Positions 14,101-27,813 of a DNA stretch of 64,000 bases are shown piece by piece (within the stretch, counting starts at the first letter, position 1; every line of letters starts with the position of its first letter). The translations under genes and the position numbers were made by a program. Location of the stretch: positions 8,304,501-8,368,500 of the forward strand of contig JAZGTH010000005.1 in NCBI GenBank assembly GCA_036877525.1. Direction: 5' to 3'. Source of the stretch: Chromobotia macracanthus (Eukaryota; Chordata; Actinopteri; Cypriniformes; Botiidae). The notes beneath the pieces are model-generated. The model searched no databases, was not told where the DNA came from, and saw nothing but the letters and a program-made list of their open reading frames with translations.

Positions 14101-15312
14101 ATAAAGCATTTCTGATAAAATCCATTGCCCATGGTTAATGCTGTATTTTCTTGACATCGGAATGATCACAATTTGTATTAACCAAAATGCTTTTTACATA
14201 TACCTACGTTTAGGCATGTCAACAAACATTTACGCTTGATATGCATTTCATTTAGGCGGTAGTCATTGGTGCACCAATTTTATTGCAATTTCTTTGTCGA
14301 TAAAAACTTTAAGAGCATGTAGAGGTGAATTAATGTGACCACAAATTTTTCTGCCATCAACAACAAAGCCGCATGTGGATCCTCTTGGCATTATGAGCGT
14401 TGCCATAGAAACGAATAATTTCTGAGTCAGAGAACGTGTAAAGCTCAAAGTAGAATCTTTGAGTTGTCATCTTATAATTACGGTAATTCCGACACGACGT
14501 GAGCACAGTATCAGGCGGCCCGAAATCTGTGCTTGCAAAAGGCTAGTCTATAATCTAGAGCTTCTACATGTTCCATCCCCCCTGTGTGTTTATTTATTGA
14601 ATATTCTGGCTAATTCGACAACGCCTTCAGCTACCAAGAACTTAGCACTCTTAACTCTATCATTTACTATCTTAAAATTTATTATAAAGAATTCTAAAGA
14701 TTTGTGTCCATAATAAACATAAATAAGTGCGAAAAGGGGCTCATAACTGTCAAAACTGAAGACTCAAACTAGTCAGTTATGTCACACATTAGATTGTTTA
14801 ACTATTCAGTTATTACATAACACATTAGGTTAAGGTAAGGCTACTCTTTAAAGCTACCATTTAAATCCCTACTCGAATGTTGCATTATAAATTCATGGCA
14901 ATCTCAGTACTGAAGCTGAAGGTTTTGGATGTAATACGCAAGTTAGATGGGTTCGCATCAGTCAGGTCATTAAAGTGAGTTGGTGTACAGCTGCAGAGAC
15001 ATGCCAGTGTTGACTAGTGTTTGACTGAGACATCTCTCATTCCACTCTCAATTGTTCTGCCTTAAGGCTGACTGATGCATCACCGTGAAAGTCAGGGCGT
15101 CTCCCTAGCAACAGAGAAGTTACAACAGCTCTTGTCAGGAAGTATTTCGATCACTTCTGGCTCCCCAGTGAGGGCAGACGTTGCCTCTGCCTCACCTAGC
15201 ACAAGGCCCCAGACAGGCCCCCTGTACCAGGGCTAAACCTGGGCACAGAGACACAGAGTCTTCAGAGATTTACACCACCCCCGCACAGCCCTGGAGCATC
15301 ACAGGCTGTCTG

Positions 15313-15395
15313 AGAGAGACTGAGAGATTGTAAAGTGAAAGAGGAAGAGAGAGAGAAAGAGGAGATAGGAAGACTAAAGAGATAGAGAGAATGAC
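15313..15395 (+). repeat. Purine-rich GA/GGAA imperfect tract
   Basis: About 80 bases almost entirely of A and G, with GAGAGA runs and GGAAGA words, interrupted by occasional T and C. It is a degenerate microsatellite. Confidence 0.7.
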
Positions 15396-18110
15396 AAAAT
15401 GGGAATGGGAGATATGAAATGAATACTAGGGGAAAAAAGCAAAGTGCACTGCCCGTTGGACTGTCCCTTTGTCAAAATTGTTCCAGTACAATTTCCATTA
15501 CTGCACCACCAAAAACAGTAAATATTACCTGCTCACTACAGTACATTGACTAAATGAACTTAATATCACCATGTGTTCTTTACTTTCAATGGGGAATGAG
15601 TGCATATTTTAAAGAATTCTTCAGACAGTATGAATCTAGACAAACTTCACTTATTGTATGTAACACAGCGATGTTATTGATAAACGCAGACTAAATTTCA
15701 ATGCACAACCTTCTAATGGCATCAGTTCATGCATGCGTTATCGAGTTCCTAATATTTAGCGGATCAATTTGTGTTGATATACTGATTTGCGTCATAGGGA
15801 ACTAGGTGTGGAATGACACAGAACCAGAGAAACAGTGAGTTGAATGAACATGGCTGATTACCTGAGAAAGCAATCCGTCACGATGGGCTGGAGAGTAGAT
15901 CACTCAATCTGCTCTGTGAGAGCTCAACGGGGGATCAAAAACCAGCCCCGCAGTGCTGAACTGCCCATCTCTCCCCCATCAATCAAGACAACTCCACCAG
16001 GAGTAACAACCAGCCAACAAAACCAGACTCGGCGACACACAGAGCAATTACAGTTTACACAGTGACACAGTGCTGGGACCCGTATGAAACTCCCAAACAC
16101 TGATGGACCATCAGGAACTATAGGGTATCCAGCAATCCTGAGGTTTCATCTTTTTTGGCTTTTGGGCTTTTTATTCGATAGTACAGTGAAGACCACCCTC
16201 CTTCCAAAAACTACTGACAGCCTGGAGAATCGATAATTTGTAGTGTATGATAATTTGTAGAATGGATAACAAAACTTGGTGTGCGTGTTACATAAACTAT
16301 ACATTTCATTTCACCAATTTTGTGTAATAATATTTAATATCACTAAACTGTATGTCAGCATTAAATTTGCTCTGGATATCAGCATCAGCCAAAATTCCAC
16401 ATCGGTCACTAGTTAATATTTATATTTACATCATATAAATTCACAAAGAAATGGAGTCTGAGGATAACTGCAGAAACCAGTAGTTCAGGATATTGAAAAG
16501 CTGTCCCCGGTCACTGACATTGTACTGGGCATAAATGCAGGGTGACAATAAAACCAAGCAATTGAGTTTTATAGGTGCAGGGTAAGAATACTGCACAGTA
16601 TTCAAGAAATTTTCACTAGGGCCTGCACAGATGCCACAATCTTTGGCTAATAATACGCTGCTACTTTACTTGCTACTAAATCGACAGTTTACACACTCAG
16701 ATGAAGTTACGTTTATTTACTCTTCTGCCTGTTTTACTGGAAAAAAAAACAATGTCAAAACACAATGAAAGGTTTCTTAAGATTCTTTAATGAGGCTTAA
16801 TTCAATGGCTACCAACTTAGCACCTGGTTAAATAACGTTTACTGCACCAATTCAGGGTTCATTCAGAAAAATGTGTGTGTTGGATATTAAAAACAACTCA
16901 TTTAATAAATGTGCTGCAGTAAGTGCATTTTAGATGTCTTAGTCACTAGTTTTATCTTTACTTGAAAGTCAACGGTGTAATTTCTACTTTGCTAGCATTA
17001 TAAAAACATTTTTATAATGATTTTCAGTACAGCCCCCATCTGTCACTGGTTGGGGAAAAGCTCACGCTATTGGCTGAGCAAATGTTGCTGTGTTGGGGAT
17101 GCTCAAGCAAACAGAGCAATATATTGTGAAAACACCACAGAGCCACAATGTTTTAGGAAGCCACACTTTTTAGAAAAGTCATTTAGGGCAAATGGTTTAC
17201 ATTAAGTTGACTCTGCATATTAAGCCAGAATAGAAGTAAGATATTACCACTGTAAAAATGACACACTTCACCTTTAAGGAATCATACAGAAGTCATTCTG
17301 AATGACATGACAGGTCATACAGACATACATGACATGGTTTATTTCACTGGTCTGCATCTTCCACAACCGCCATATTAACACAATATATGTAGACTAAACA
17401 GCATGTGAACTTTCCATAATTGCGAACATTTTAGCCTGTGGTAATGATGCTAAATATTAAATGAAGATCAGAGTTTTATTTTTTCCAAACTACTTCACCA
17501 GTCCACTTAATCCATCTCGTAATACACGGGGGAAATTTCCAGTAATATGCTGTAAATATGTATAAGAGCATTACAGGAGCCCTCGTTCCCTTTGAGCGCA
17601 GTCCGAGTGACAGCAGGAAGAGGTGCTAACCATTTCCTGCTCTCATTAATATAAACTGAAAATGAAAAATTCCTCTGAGTGCTAACCCTTCTCTCCAGCT
17701 CCATTTGGAGAGTGGTGGGGTCACTTTACAGGAGAGATAGCTTTGGGGAGAGATGCTCAGGGGTTAAAATGGAATCCCATTCGCTATAATGTTACGGATC
17801 CTTCATTTCGCCGCTATCAGATGGAGGCCTCCGACTCGCTCGCCTTCCTCCTCAGCCACTCTGTGGAAATACGCTGTCTCCTCTGCCCACAGCCCCCTGC
17901 GTCCTCGACAGATAAATGCAGGGGAGAGAGACTCAATGAGCCTCTAGAAATTATCCTTCATCCACGCCAGCAAACCAATTACCATGACTACGATAACCCC
18001 GTTTTCCAGGAGGGGAATCTAGCAGGGTGAATGCTGTGCCTTTAAGAAGACGAAACAGGCCAATTAAAAAGTCAGTCATAGTTACTTTTTCCACCTCCAA
18101 TATGCCATCT

Positions 18111-18181
18111 ACCCCCCCACTTCCACAACCACCCCCCCCACTTCCACAACCCCCCCCAAATACACTTCCTAAGCCCCCCCA
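18111..18181 (+). repeat. C-run minisatellite, G-run cluster on minus strand
   Basis: Four C runs of 7, 8, 8 and 7 bases (18112-18118, 18132-18139, 18150-18157, 18174-18180). The first two spacers both contain ACTTCCACAAC, so a unit of roughly 18-20 bases has been duplicated. The minus strand could form G-quadruplex structures, though the spacers (10-16 bases) exceed the usual loop limit of 7. It also produces a proline-rich open frame that is not a gene. Confidence 0.8.
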
Positions 18182-19823
18182 CCACACACTTTTACGTTGC
18201 CTACCTTTCCACCCCCATAAAAACACATTAACAGCAGTCACACGCACTGCGCCTGGTGTGAAAGTGACATTTTTCTAACTGCACTTCATTTACATTTTCC
18301 TACAGTATCTTTAACTGATAAATGTCATTTCTCTTCCTCCTGGCTATAACTCATGCTGTTCGGCGATGAGTAGCTCTTGTTGTGGTGCCAAACTTCTGCT
18401 GTAAGCTCACGGCTTTGATTTATTCCTCCTGCCTTGCTCTGACAAACTTCCTGATTTATGCTTTGTTTGGGAAGCTTTTCGATTTCTACCAGCGTAGGGA
18501 AGTCAGCCAGTGCTGCAGAAAGGTAAGGATTAACGCTAAGGTAGGAACATACTAAATCAAGTCCTGCCGTTAGTCTTTGAGGACGCATAGCTATCAAAGA
18601 AATTTATTTGATTAAATTGTGATTTTGGAACACGGCGAACAACCAATTGCAACGATTTCTATCTGGTCGGATATTAAAAATCTGAGGCAGTACAATAAAT
18701 TGTTTGTCATAAAAAAAGACCTCTTAACAGAGGTGTCATTGGTAACCAACCAAACAGGTGAGTACACGCAATAAATCCTATACCGGTTCTTAACTGGTTT
18801 TCCTTAAGGACTCAGTAAACAAATTATGACCCATAAAGTCGAGCATTACTATCTTACCATAATCTGCACAAACCCAGATGTACATAGACGTAGTAACATG
18901 ATATAGGCTCAATTTTGTGAATGCATAAACAATAGTGGAAGTGTGATTTACCAGCCTAACACTTTAAAAACACTGTGACAAATATTGTATTAGCCCTTTA
19001 CAATGTGAGAAATACACAGCCAGATGTTGGCATCTACTGTATTCGGTTAATTGGAGGCATGGCTTATGATGTCAACAAAAAGGATATAGGAATCATTTTC
19101 TCATGATTTGCTTCATTTCATATTTTGAAGTTACCTTACCATTTTTTTCTGCTGCCTGCTACCCAGTCAGAACAAATCTTACCTATTTTTACAGTTGTGA
19201 AATAAAAAAACGTTGGGCGGACAGTTTTTGACACACAGACTTTCACAAACAATAGAGGAGACAAAGTAAAATTTCACCAGTACATTATTGTAAGCCACTC
19301 CATGTGAGCACTAAAATATTAATGCTTTATGTTTTTTCATCATGTAATAAAAACGCCTTCAGCTGTTTGCACAGAGCATCACAGTGAGGTCTCTTAGAGA
19401 TCATTCCATCCATTTCTCTAACTGCGGCTCTTTCTCAAGGTTAAACGGGCCTAAGACTAACGGAAGGCTATGGGACCTTTGCCAGCACTGGAGATAAATA
19501 ACTCCAGTAGATATGTAACTCATTCATCTTGACCGCGTTTCACCGTAGTCTGTTTGTGTACCTCTGTTGTGCTGATCTGCTTTGACTGGCAGGCCTCCAA
19601 ACTTCCCTGGTAAAAGGAATCAGTGCTGAGCAAAAAAAATAAAGAAATAAAAGGCCTCTGCTGTTTCTACCCTCGTCTCTATAAACAGTCACAGCACTTG
19701 GCTCATCATTCTAGTTCTTTGTTTGCCTAGAGTGTATAACGCTTCATTCAACAGTCATTCTATAGACCGAGCAGGAGATTCCTTCAGTTCAAGGAAAGGT
19801 AATCGTAAAAGAGTCTCTTAGAA

Positions 19824-20109
19824 CAGAGTTTCCCAGCCAGGGGTACGTGCACAAATATTCCACTTTATTAAACCTAGAAAACAGAAGTTACTTGAAAATT
19901 AACTTAGTAGCTTTAGGACTGTCAAAAACAAAATCAAACAAAAATATGGTAAAATAGAAGATGCTATATCAAAAGAAGTCTGAGTGTGAACTATTAGTGA
20001 GTGCGTTTTGTGAGTCTGTACATTTATAAAATAAGAGTTTAATAGTACCTCAGCTTTACTGGTGAGGCTGAGAGGGTCTCAATACAGCAATAAAGGTTGG
20101 AAAACACTG
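19824..20109. mobile_element. Non-autonomous hAT-like transposon with 8-bp target duplication
   Basis: The left end CAGAGTTTCCCAGCC and the right end GGTTGGAAAACACTG are imperfect inverted repeats with the CAG..TTTCCCA pattern typical of hAT-superfamily elements. The flanks TCTTAGAA (19816-19823) and GCTTAGAA (20110-20117) agree at 7 of 8 positions, which matches the 8-bp target duplication made by hAT transposases. The 286-bp interior has no coding frame of note. The near-intact duplication suggests a clean, not very ancient insertion. Confidence 0.82.
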
Positions 20110-20117
20110 GCTTAGAA

Positions 20118-23100
20118 CACAGGCCGACCCACCATAGTGAAAAATGGAAATCCCCCTTTCAAAGGTCACTGTGAGGGGATGCAAGTGTGCAGTTTTGCCC
20201 TAAAGTTCCTGTAAAGCTTTTCTGTCATTTTTTGCCTGATGGTGGTGAATTTAGAATGTGCAAAAAGCCAGGTGCTGTGACCAACCAACCCTTACAAACA
20301 TACAACACAAACTACCCCTGCTGCTGACATGAGGTTTATCTGTATATTTAGCACTTCTGAGTCAGGAAGAACGTGTCCTTGTGTTTTTGCGTGATGCTAA
20401 CAAAACCAGAGGACATTCGAATTTTAAACCATTAAAACAAGTAATCTTTTGTATTTAACAAGGAAATGCAGTTATTATATCATGTCGTAAGGCCATTTTA
20501 TGATAGAAAGACATTGGTACGATCTACATCAGTGGAAAATAACATTACTTGTGTGCAGTAACTTATGCTTTTCGTTTGCACCTATCCACAATTCCTCTGT
20601 GGAACGCTAGAACCACATCTAAGAGTGCAGCGGTGATGGACATGCTAGATCCAAAGCGAGGTGACAGCGCAGGACAAACGGAACGGCGGCGGCATTAAGA
20701 GTCTTCGCACATGTGGCCAGTGCTGCGTTACGCTTTAATTGAGAGTGCTGCATTCACATAATGCCTGGAATAATACCAAGTATTGTCATTTAGAGACACT
20801 GAGAATGACAATAGCAGAACAAGATATGAATTCAGACATCAGCAGGGAAGCAAACAAAAGGCTGTTGAGAAACAGTAAAGGAACCAAGCAAATTACATCA
20901 ATACAAGAGATAAGTGGAAAAGCGCTTAAAATGCAAAAAGACTGAGGCTTAGAGAGGAGAAAACAAAATTCATTTGTTATGGTCTTAACATGGATGGAAT
21001 AAGAAGAGAAGTCGTAATGTAACTCCTGAAGAGAACGGCAAATGAAATGAAGGGTTTGTTTTTATTTGAGATTACTCGTTAAAAAACTCACCTGTTTGCA
21101 TGTCTAAAACAAGGCGTATCATTGGCTTCCACTGAATCATATTGTCTTTACCACTGCATTTTTCATACTACCAAAACAAAAATCCAGACCAATAAGAGCA
21201 GAAATTCTTTTGTGAAGGGCCACAAAAGAAAACAGGAAAATGCTTCTGCTACTCACGCATCCAAAAAAGCAGCCCAATAGAAATAAATGGAAAACCCTTG
21301 CAGTGCTTCTACTACTGTGACACTCACAGCCACTGTGTGTTAAAGATTGGCTCTTCAAATCTGTTAGAAGCTTTTGTTATAGATGCTGTGCTGCCCCTTG
21401 ATCGCAGTCTTCAAAAAATATATACAGGAAATGGAATGAGCAGAATCATTTAAACTGTGGAGCAGGCACTTCAAAATGATAAACAGATCTGCATTCTTTC
21501 ATAAACATTTGACAACACCATTAATGTTTTATGAGAATAACCTCCAGGAAACAAAAGGCCATATGGTATCACTACCCAGAATTTCACATCTTTATAAATT
21601 TTTCAACACAAGGTAGAAAATCATGAGATCTTTTTATAGAATTAAGAGATATGTGAGGCTCCGGGCACACAACAGCGAAATGAAGACAAAGGTTCAAATT
21701 AAGCGAGACTCTCATGAACATGATTCTCTTCTCCGCAGCACGTAGCAAATTCACACATCAAACAAAGACGGTTCGCATTTCGAAGGCACTGTCAAAAACT
21801 CCCAGGTCTGAATTGACACTTTCTGCGAGTTTTTCCAAAACTCGCCTGCTAACGCTATCAACCACGATTCTTCCTGACAATTAAGTGATTTAAACACCTT
21901 GTGGGCTCGGCTTCGTCTTGTTACAGACAGTTTAAAATCTTATAGTCAGACAGACGATCAAAATAAACGCTGCTGCTCTTTTTTCCCCGATGGGCTGGTG
22001 CTGGAACAATCTTTAGCCATTGCGCTGACACGACGAGACAGAGTTTCTCCTTGATCATCTGTCGGAGAGTTAACGCAACCTCTTCTTTAGGATATCATTT
22101 GTATTCGCCGTAACTCGACAACATCAATTACGTTCTAGAATGCTGCAGTGTAGGTTTACTCTGAGCTTTTACACTACAAACTTAACTCATTATGGCTGTC
22201 AAATGTGGGAGAAGCTTATTAAATTAACAAGCTCTTCCACCCAGCAAAGTGATTTAGTTTGATTTACAGTTTGTCAGTGTTGTAAACAAAAACAGGCTAA
22301 ATAGATGGGAGTGAAAGTTTTGCGAAGCCTTGAAAGTAAGCGATGGAGATTTGTTTAAGACCACCCCATTCGTATGATAAGTTAGCACACCTCAAAAGTC
22401 TCTCATGTACTTCTGTAATCCTTATAAACGAGCTTCATAACTCGTGATTTGTTCACTGCTGTATGGATGCTCCCACCCACCACAGAACAGCAGTCATATG
22501 GACAGGATGGAGAAGGCGTGTGGGCTCACATGAGACTGAGGCAAGGGCAAAATGGACACCCACAATGTTGTCAGGAGTGTTGCTGATGCTATCTTTCAAA
22601 ACCGGTCAGCAGCTTCGGTTGTGAACAGAGGCGTTCGGGGAGAGGTACAGAAAGATGACCTCCCACATGATCAATTAGCCCATCTTTTCAAAACCTTACC
22701 AGTATCTTCCCGTCTCAGATGACCTTCCTCATCTCTCAGAACCGTCTTGTCATATTTATTCCATTATCGGGCATGTACTATGTGTGTCTGGGCCGGAACT
22801 CAGTCTTTGAAGCTTCACAGCAGGGGAAGGCTCGCTGTATAGTCTGCTCAGACACACACGTAGACAAATTTACAGCTGTGACACTACGGTTTCTATTAGA
22901 GAAGTGAGGTGTCAGATGGCGAAGATATAGCTTCGCAAGCATTTAGAGGCAGGCAATGATTTTTTATCTTTAGTTGTATTTGTACGCAAGGCTGTTGTGC
23001 CAGCAGAAATGCAAAGTGACTCCGGGGTGTTCGATTTTCAAATAAATATGTCATTTCAAAAGTCTTCATGTAATGCACTACTAAAATAGGTGATGAATAG

Positions 23101-24969
23101 GAAAACTGCTGAGGTCAATTTTTAATGACGCTTTAGAAAAGGTATTATCTTGGTAGGAATAAACTAATCTTGACTTTATGACCTGAAGAATGTGACTGTG
23201 TTTGCAAAATATATCAATAACAAGAAGCTTTAAATTTGATTTCTTGATTTTTTTCTGCGCTGTATAAACTGCACTAAATAATAATAAATCTCACTATCTA
23301 GGTATGTTTTCCACATTCATTTTTTACTGAAAAAGCGCAATGATTAATAAGATTCAAACTTTCATTTATTTGCACAAATATGGCAAAACACAGGTTCACG
23401 AAAACAAATCAAATTTACCAACTATAAATTTAAATTTGCTATTAAAGACAAAAGCAGAAATTGTATTAAATGGTATTTCAGCCTTACTGCTCTCACATAA
23501 GTCACAATGGATCCAATGACACATGCTGTATGAAACTTAATGGGCAAAAAAAGCACATTAACATCACAACGTTGCTTTGTTCTATCGCCTAGCAAAGTCA
23601 CTGTAATTTTTACTATAATTTTTCAGGGTCTTTCTAGAAAACAGTGTGTATTAGTATCCAGTGAGATCTAATTGTGTTTGTGTTAAAACAATCTTTTATA
23701 AGAACAATGTGATGTATCTACTGTCAAAACATTGTGTTAACAGTGAATTTCTATAGAAAATGACAGCATTAAGCACACATAAGCACCTAATAGCATGTTA
23801 TAGAAATATAAAACTTCAATTACTGTGGCACACTGTGGTCTGAAACCTGAAGAAACCTTGTGTAGCTGTAAGGACCTCCATGGTGATTCCGAGACAGATT
23901 TTCCAATTTTATGTTGGGGGAATAAGAGGTGTTACACTTTGGGATGTACATCACTGTCTTTGAGAATGTGACCCACAACAAAATTGCTATTGATCTGGTG
24001 CTGCAATCATGTTAACAAGAGAACAGTCCTAGTAGAGCTATATGAAAGCAATTCAGGTGTGTGTGTGTGTGTGTCTGTTTGTGTGTGTCTGTGTCCATGG
24101 GGCTATCAGTCAGTGTGCGTTCATCTGGCATTTACCATTAATGTCAAAATAACTGACTAAATTGTATTGGAAATGAATAGCCACATTTTCAAAAGGAAGT
24201 TTCAAATGTGGACTTTTTTCCACTTTGGCCACAATCACCATGCATTAGGCTGTCAAGAAACACGGGATTTTCCACCATCTAAATAGTAATTACTTGCTCG
24301 CTCCCATCAACACAGCCCATTCTGCGGCACTTTACCGAAATAATAATCGAGACGTGTTTTCAGAAATCTGCACACTAAGTATGACACGCTAAGCAGGTGG
24401 GTCTCAGCTGCTCGCCATTCCTTGACCACTTTTTTTTCCACATGCCGCTTTGTTCGATAAATTGCTGCTTCAAGCCATTTTACGTGCTAACAGTGGGGCA
24501 ATTAAACATGTGCGCGCAAAAGCTTCCAGTCTCATTAACATTAGCTGAGAACTGTAAAATGGAAGCTAATGGGAGAGGAATGAGCTGGTTTCTTCATGAT
24601 ACAGCTTTACCACTGGAAGACTTTATGGGTTCAGGACTAGCCGTAGCATGGGTGGCGATCAATACACTATCTGAGCTGAAGTGACGGTATTGCTTAGTTT
24701 GCACGTCTCTGGGCTGGTCTAAAGATGATAAATTTAAAGGCCTGTTTGGCAGGGTAATTAAAACGTTTAGACTAAACTAAGCTGTTGTTTTTCCTGGTAA
24801 CCGTTCGAGACAAAGTACCTAAGATAACCTTTGTTTGAAACACTTTGCTTGACAGTTTGCTTGCAGTAAAACAAACGAGTCTTAAGAACGTCTTACATCA
24901 ATATAGTCTGAGTTACAACAAGTCCATTCAGAGAAAAAGGATGCCAGGTAACACAAAACATTCTCAGAT
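20118..24969. other. Intronic sequence, no gene seen
   Basis: It holds a small CpG-rich patch near 20580-20735 (ending in a GGCGGCGGC run) and the (GT)n at 24.06 kb. Otherwise it is AT-rich sequence without recognisable features. Confidence 0.4.
24057..24094 (+). repeat. (GT)n microsatellite, interrupted
   Basis: About 38 bases of GT with CTGTTT and CT interruptions. Alternating purine-pyrimidine DNA of this kind is a candidate for Z-form, but nothing else marks it as functional. Confidence 0.85.
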
Positions 24970-25275
24970 CATTGGCTCTATAATGTTCTATAAAAGTTCT
25001 CTCAAAGTTATCAAAAACAGTCTCGCAGTAACATTAGTAGAATGTTTTGTAGTGTTATATCATATATCAAAAATGTTATTAATTAAAAAAATTTTTTTAA
25101 AAACATAACTGTTTGAATACGGTTCTTATAACCAAAAAGAACGTTAATACAATGTATAACAAAATGGACATTTTAAACATTCCTAGAACTTTCAAAATAA
25201 CATTTATAACGCTTTTGTTACTTAATTGAAATATTAGAAAAATGTTCTTGCGACCTAAAATTGTTAGCTGGTTCC
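24970..25275. mobile_element. DNA-transposon relic, 'AGCTGG'-ended family (copy 1)
   Basis: It shares ordered blocks with the element at 41.1 kb: GTTCTCTCAAA, GCAGTAACATT, ATATATCAAAAAT, CATTCCTAGAACTTTCAAAA, and an end reading GTTAGCTGG. The left boundary is worn and approximate. It is AT-rich with only short frames. The superfamily is not determined. Confidence 0.6.
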
Positions 25276-26094
25276 AACTGGCAGCCATATTGGTAAAACC
25301 AACAGCAGCTATTTTCTGTTGTGCAAGTACAGCTCCGATCTACTTACAAGGAGAATGAACAAAATGTCAAAACCTTTAGGTCAAGATTACATTCCGATAA
25401 CATGTTTCTGATCTGGAATAAAATCTGACAACAACAGTGCTTCTTAACCTCAAATCACACAAAAATAGTAATATTTAGTACAAGTTGGTCCAGCAAATAC
25501 GCACTCGGGTACACAGACAACTGGCTCTCTCAACTATAAGGCAGAAACACAGCCACACCATTCAGTGTTCAGACTTCTCCTATTCAAACATATACACGAA
25601 TGGTCCATCTCTTCTCCTTACCATGTCTTTGTTGACAAGCTTCTATGGGCTGATGATCTGGTGGGTGTAGATTAAAGTACAGTATTACTGTACTGCATAA
25701 ATATACATAGATGCTTTCATGAGAACATTAGCCGCTTATAAAATTAAAGCCTAAGCAGGAAAGTGAATAAAAGTCAGGTATGCGCTAATTTACGGTATAA
25801 TTGCGCCATTACCGTACTAAGTTAATTACTCTCCAATCAACCATGAATGACACAATGCAACATTATATTAACAGACCTCCATGTACTTTCATAAACAAGT
25901 GCTATTCTACCTGGATTTCCTATCTACTTTAATTACAGCTCTGTGAGAGAGGTCGCCTCGTTGCCATGCCAGTACATAAAAGGCTCAAGGGTTAAATAAA
26001 CAACAAGCCAGACTAAATGAAAACTCCTCTGGTCCACAAGTCTCGTTTAAGCCAGCAAGTTTGACAGGGGTCAGATTAACCAAGCTTTAAATAC

Positions 26095-26420
26095 CATCAT
26101 CGGGCCTCTGGAGAGCCCTTTTCCTTTGCATTTATTTCAGGGCTACAGAATTCCCCGAGCACAGAGAGATGGATGCACATGAAATATTAATGGAGTGAGG
26201 TAAGAATGCAAAGTGCATTGTCCTGAGATTTTAATTTTACATATCCTTACAGGGCACTTCTTTCCTGCTGTGCTTGTTAAATGAAAGAATTATGAAGTCC
26301 AGGCTGGTACGCAGAGTTTCGGCAGGGGAATTAGCGGCCCGTCGTCATGTGACACATAAAAGCAGCCGCGAGCGGGGATAACATTCCGAAGAGACATATG
26401 GCAAAATGAGAGGCTTAAGA
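26095..26420. promoter_or_regulatory. Candidate intronic regulatory element
   Basis: A moderate-GC, non-repetitive stretch with CATTTATTTCAGGGC, AAATATTAATGGAG and, toward the right, a CpG-richer part (GCCCGTCGTCATGTGAC..GCAGCCGCGAGCGG). It has no coding frame of note. It stands out by composition only. Confidence 0.2.
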
Positions 26421-27780
26421 TTCGTTGTTGTGTTTGATTACATCGTAAGTGCTGGTGGAGGGTTTTGCTCTATACTAGCTATAAAATTTTCTAGCATAAG
26501 GAAAAATACAATCAGCCTGGAGGTGATCTTAAATGCTTTTTTAAACGGATGGTCTTAAATGCTCTGCAACGTAAGAACATCAAGGCAACCATCCAGACAT
26601 TGGAATTTAGATTTATCACTCTGCGAGTTCCTATTATATCATTAGTTTTGAATCATGAGATTTTCTGCATGAATAAAGACATATCCTATAAACAAATTCG
26701 GCGGCTGACAAGTTTCCTGGAAATCGCTGACGTTATTGACCTCCAAGCGTACGTTGGGCAGTGCCTCCGTTTTGGCGAAACATAATAATTGTCTCTCCTC
26801 TAGAAAAGATCGAAACTTAAATATATCACAGAGAAGGGAAACTGTGCCAAAATGGCTGCAGTTCACCGCGGCTCACAGCAGGAGGTGACCTCCAAGGGCA
26901 GAAGAGTTTAATTTACACACTCTACCTTTCCAATTTGCCCTTTACCCCGAGTACGAATGTCTTGACGTGACAGCAACTTGCCGTACTGTGGTGCGGAAGC
27001 TCCTGGAATTAAATCTGCATCCGTTTCTAGCCTTTATAGAGGGTGTCGAAGCAGCAATGATTTAGCTCGATTCTGTTTGGGCCAATGATGGATGGGTAAA
27101 AATAATATAACTGATGAAACACGCAATCACAGACAGTCTGTAGTAGAAGGACATACAGATGGCGGCTCAAAGGGGGAGGCCCTGCATCACGGATAAGCTG
27201 AACACTGCACATCTGTCAGTCTGCACCAGTCACAGTGGGACCCACATTACCGCATCTCATCTATTAGCCTTCCTGGCTAAAAAGGATCAAGACTGGGCCG
27301 GCTGCAGAGCTGAGATCAGGCCCACTGGGTGAGCACTGGAGATGATTCATCAAGTCCTGCCTCATATAGGGGAATTCAATCAAGGGACAAGCAAGGGTAG
27401 AGTGCACGCTTGGCCTTTTAATAGTAACGAATATTTCAGAATGCTCTGGCGAGCCTGAGCACAGCACAATACAAATTAAAGAAGCAGGCAGAGCAACTGG
27501 CAGCCATTTCTCAAAGCCCGAGATCACGGCGCCAAGTAGACTTATCACGGCTCAAGCAGACCGAAACAAACAGAAAATTGCAAGGGATAGTTTTTTTTGC
27601 ACTCTCACTGCTAAAAATATCTCGGTAGAATTACTTCAGTGCTCAGGCCCTTACGGTATTCAAGAATGATCTTGTCGCTAAAGTTTCTCAAGGCTTTTAC
27701 AAAAAAAAGTTACCAATTTATATTCTCATGGGATGAACTGTTTCAATACATTAAATAAACATACACCTGTGAACACACTC

Positions 27781-27813
27781 TATATGCTACTTCATGTGAT
27801 GAAGTAGCATATA
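27781..27813. repeat. Perfect 15-bp inverted repeat with a 3-base loop
   Basis: The arm TATATGCTACTTCAT is followed by GTG and then its exact reverse complement ATGAAGTAGCATATA. The stem is too short for an ordinary microRNA precursor. It may be the centre of a worn palindromic transposon or a chance palindrome, although a 15-bp perfect arm is unlikely by chance. Confidence 0.85.

Larger units (their letters stand above)
14101..19815. other. Intronic sequence, no gene seen
   Basis: Apart from the purine tract at 15.3 kb and the C-run cluster at 18.1 kb, nothing distinctive was seen. A GC-richer stretch at 17560-18030 contains overlapping short frames on both strands but no recognisable protein. 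Confidence 0.4.

Noticed and set aside
13531..14169. 212-codon minus-strand open frame
   Set aside because: Much of it runs across the MITE at 13841-14100 and the (CA)n tract, which gives a Cys/Val repeat. It is repeat-derived, not a gene.
18027..18278. Proline-rich frame (and its Gly-rich antisense partner)
   Set aside because: It is produced by the C-run minisatellite.
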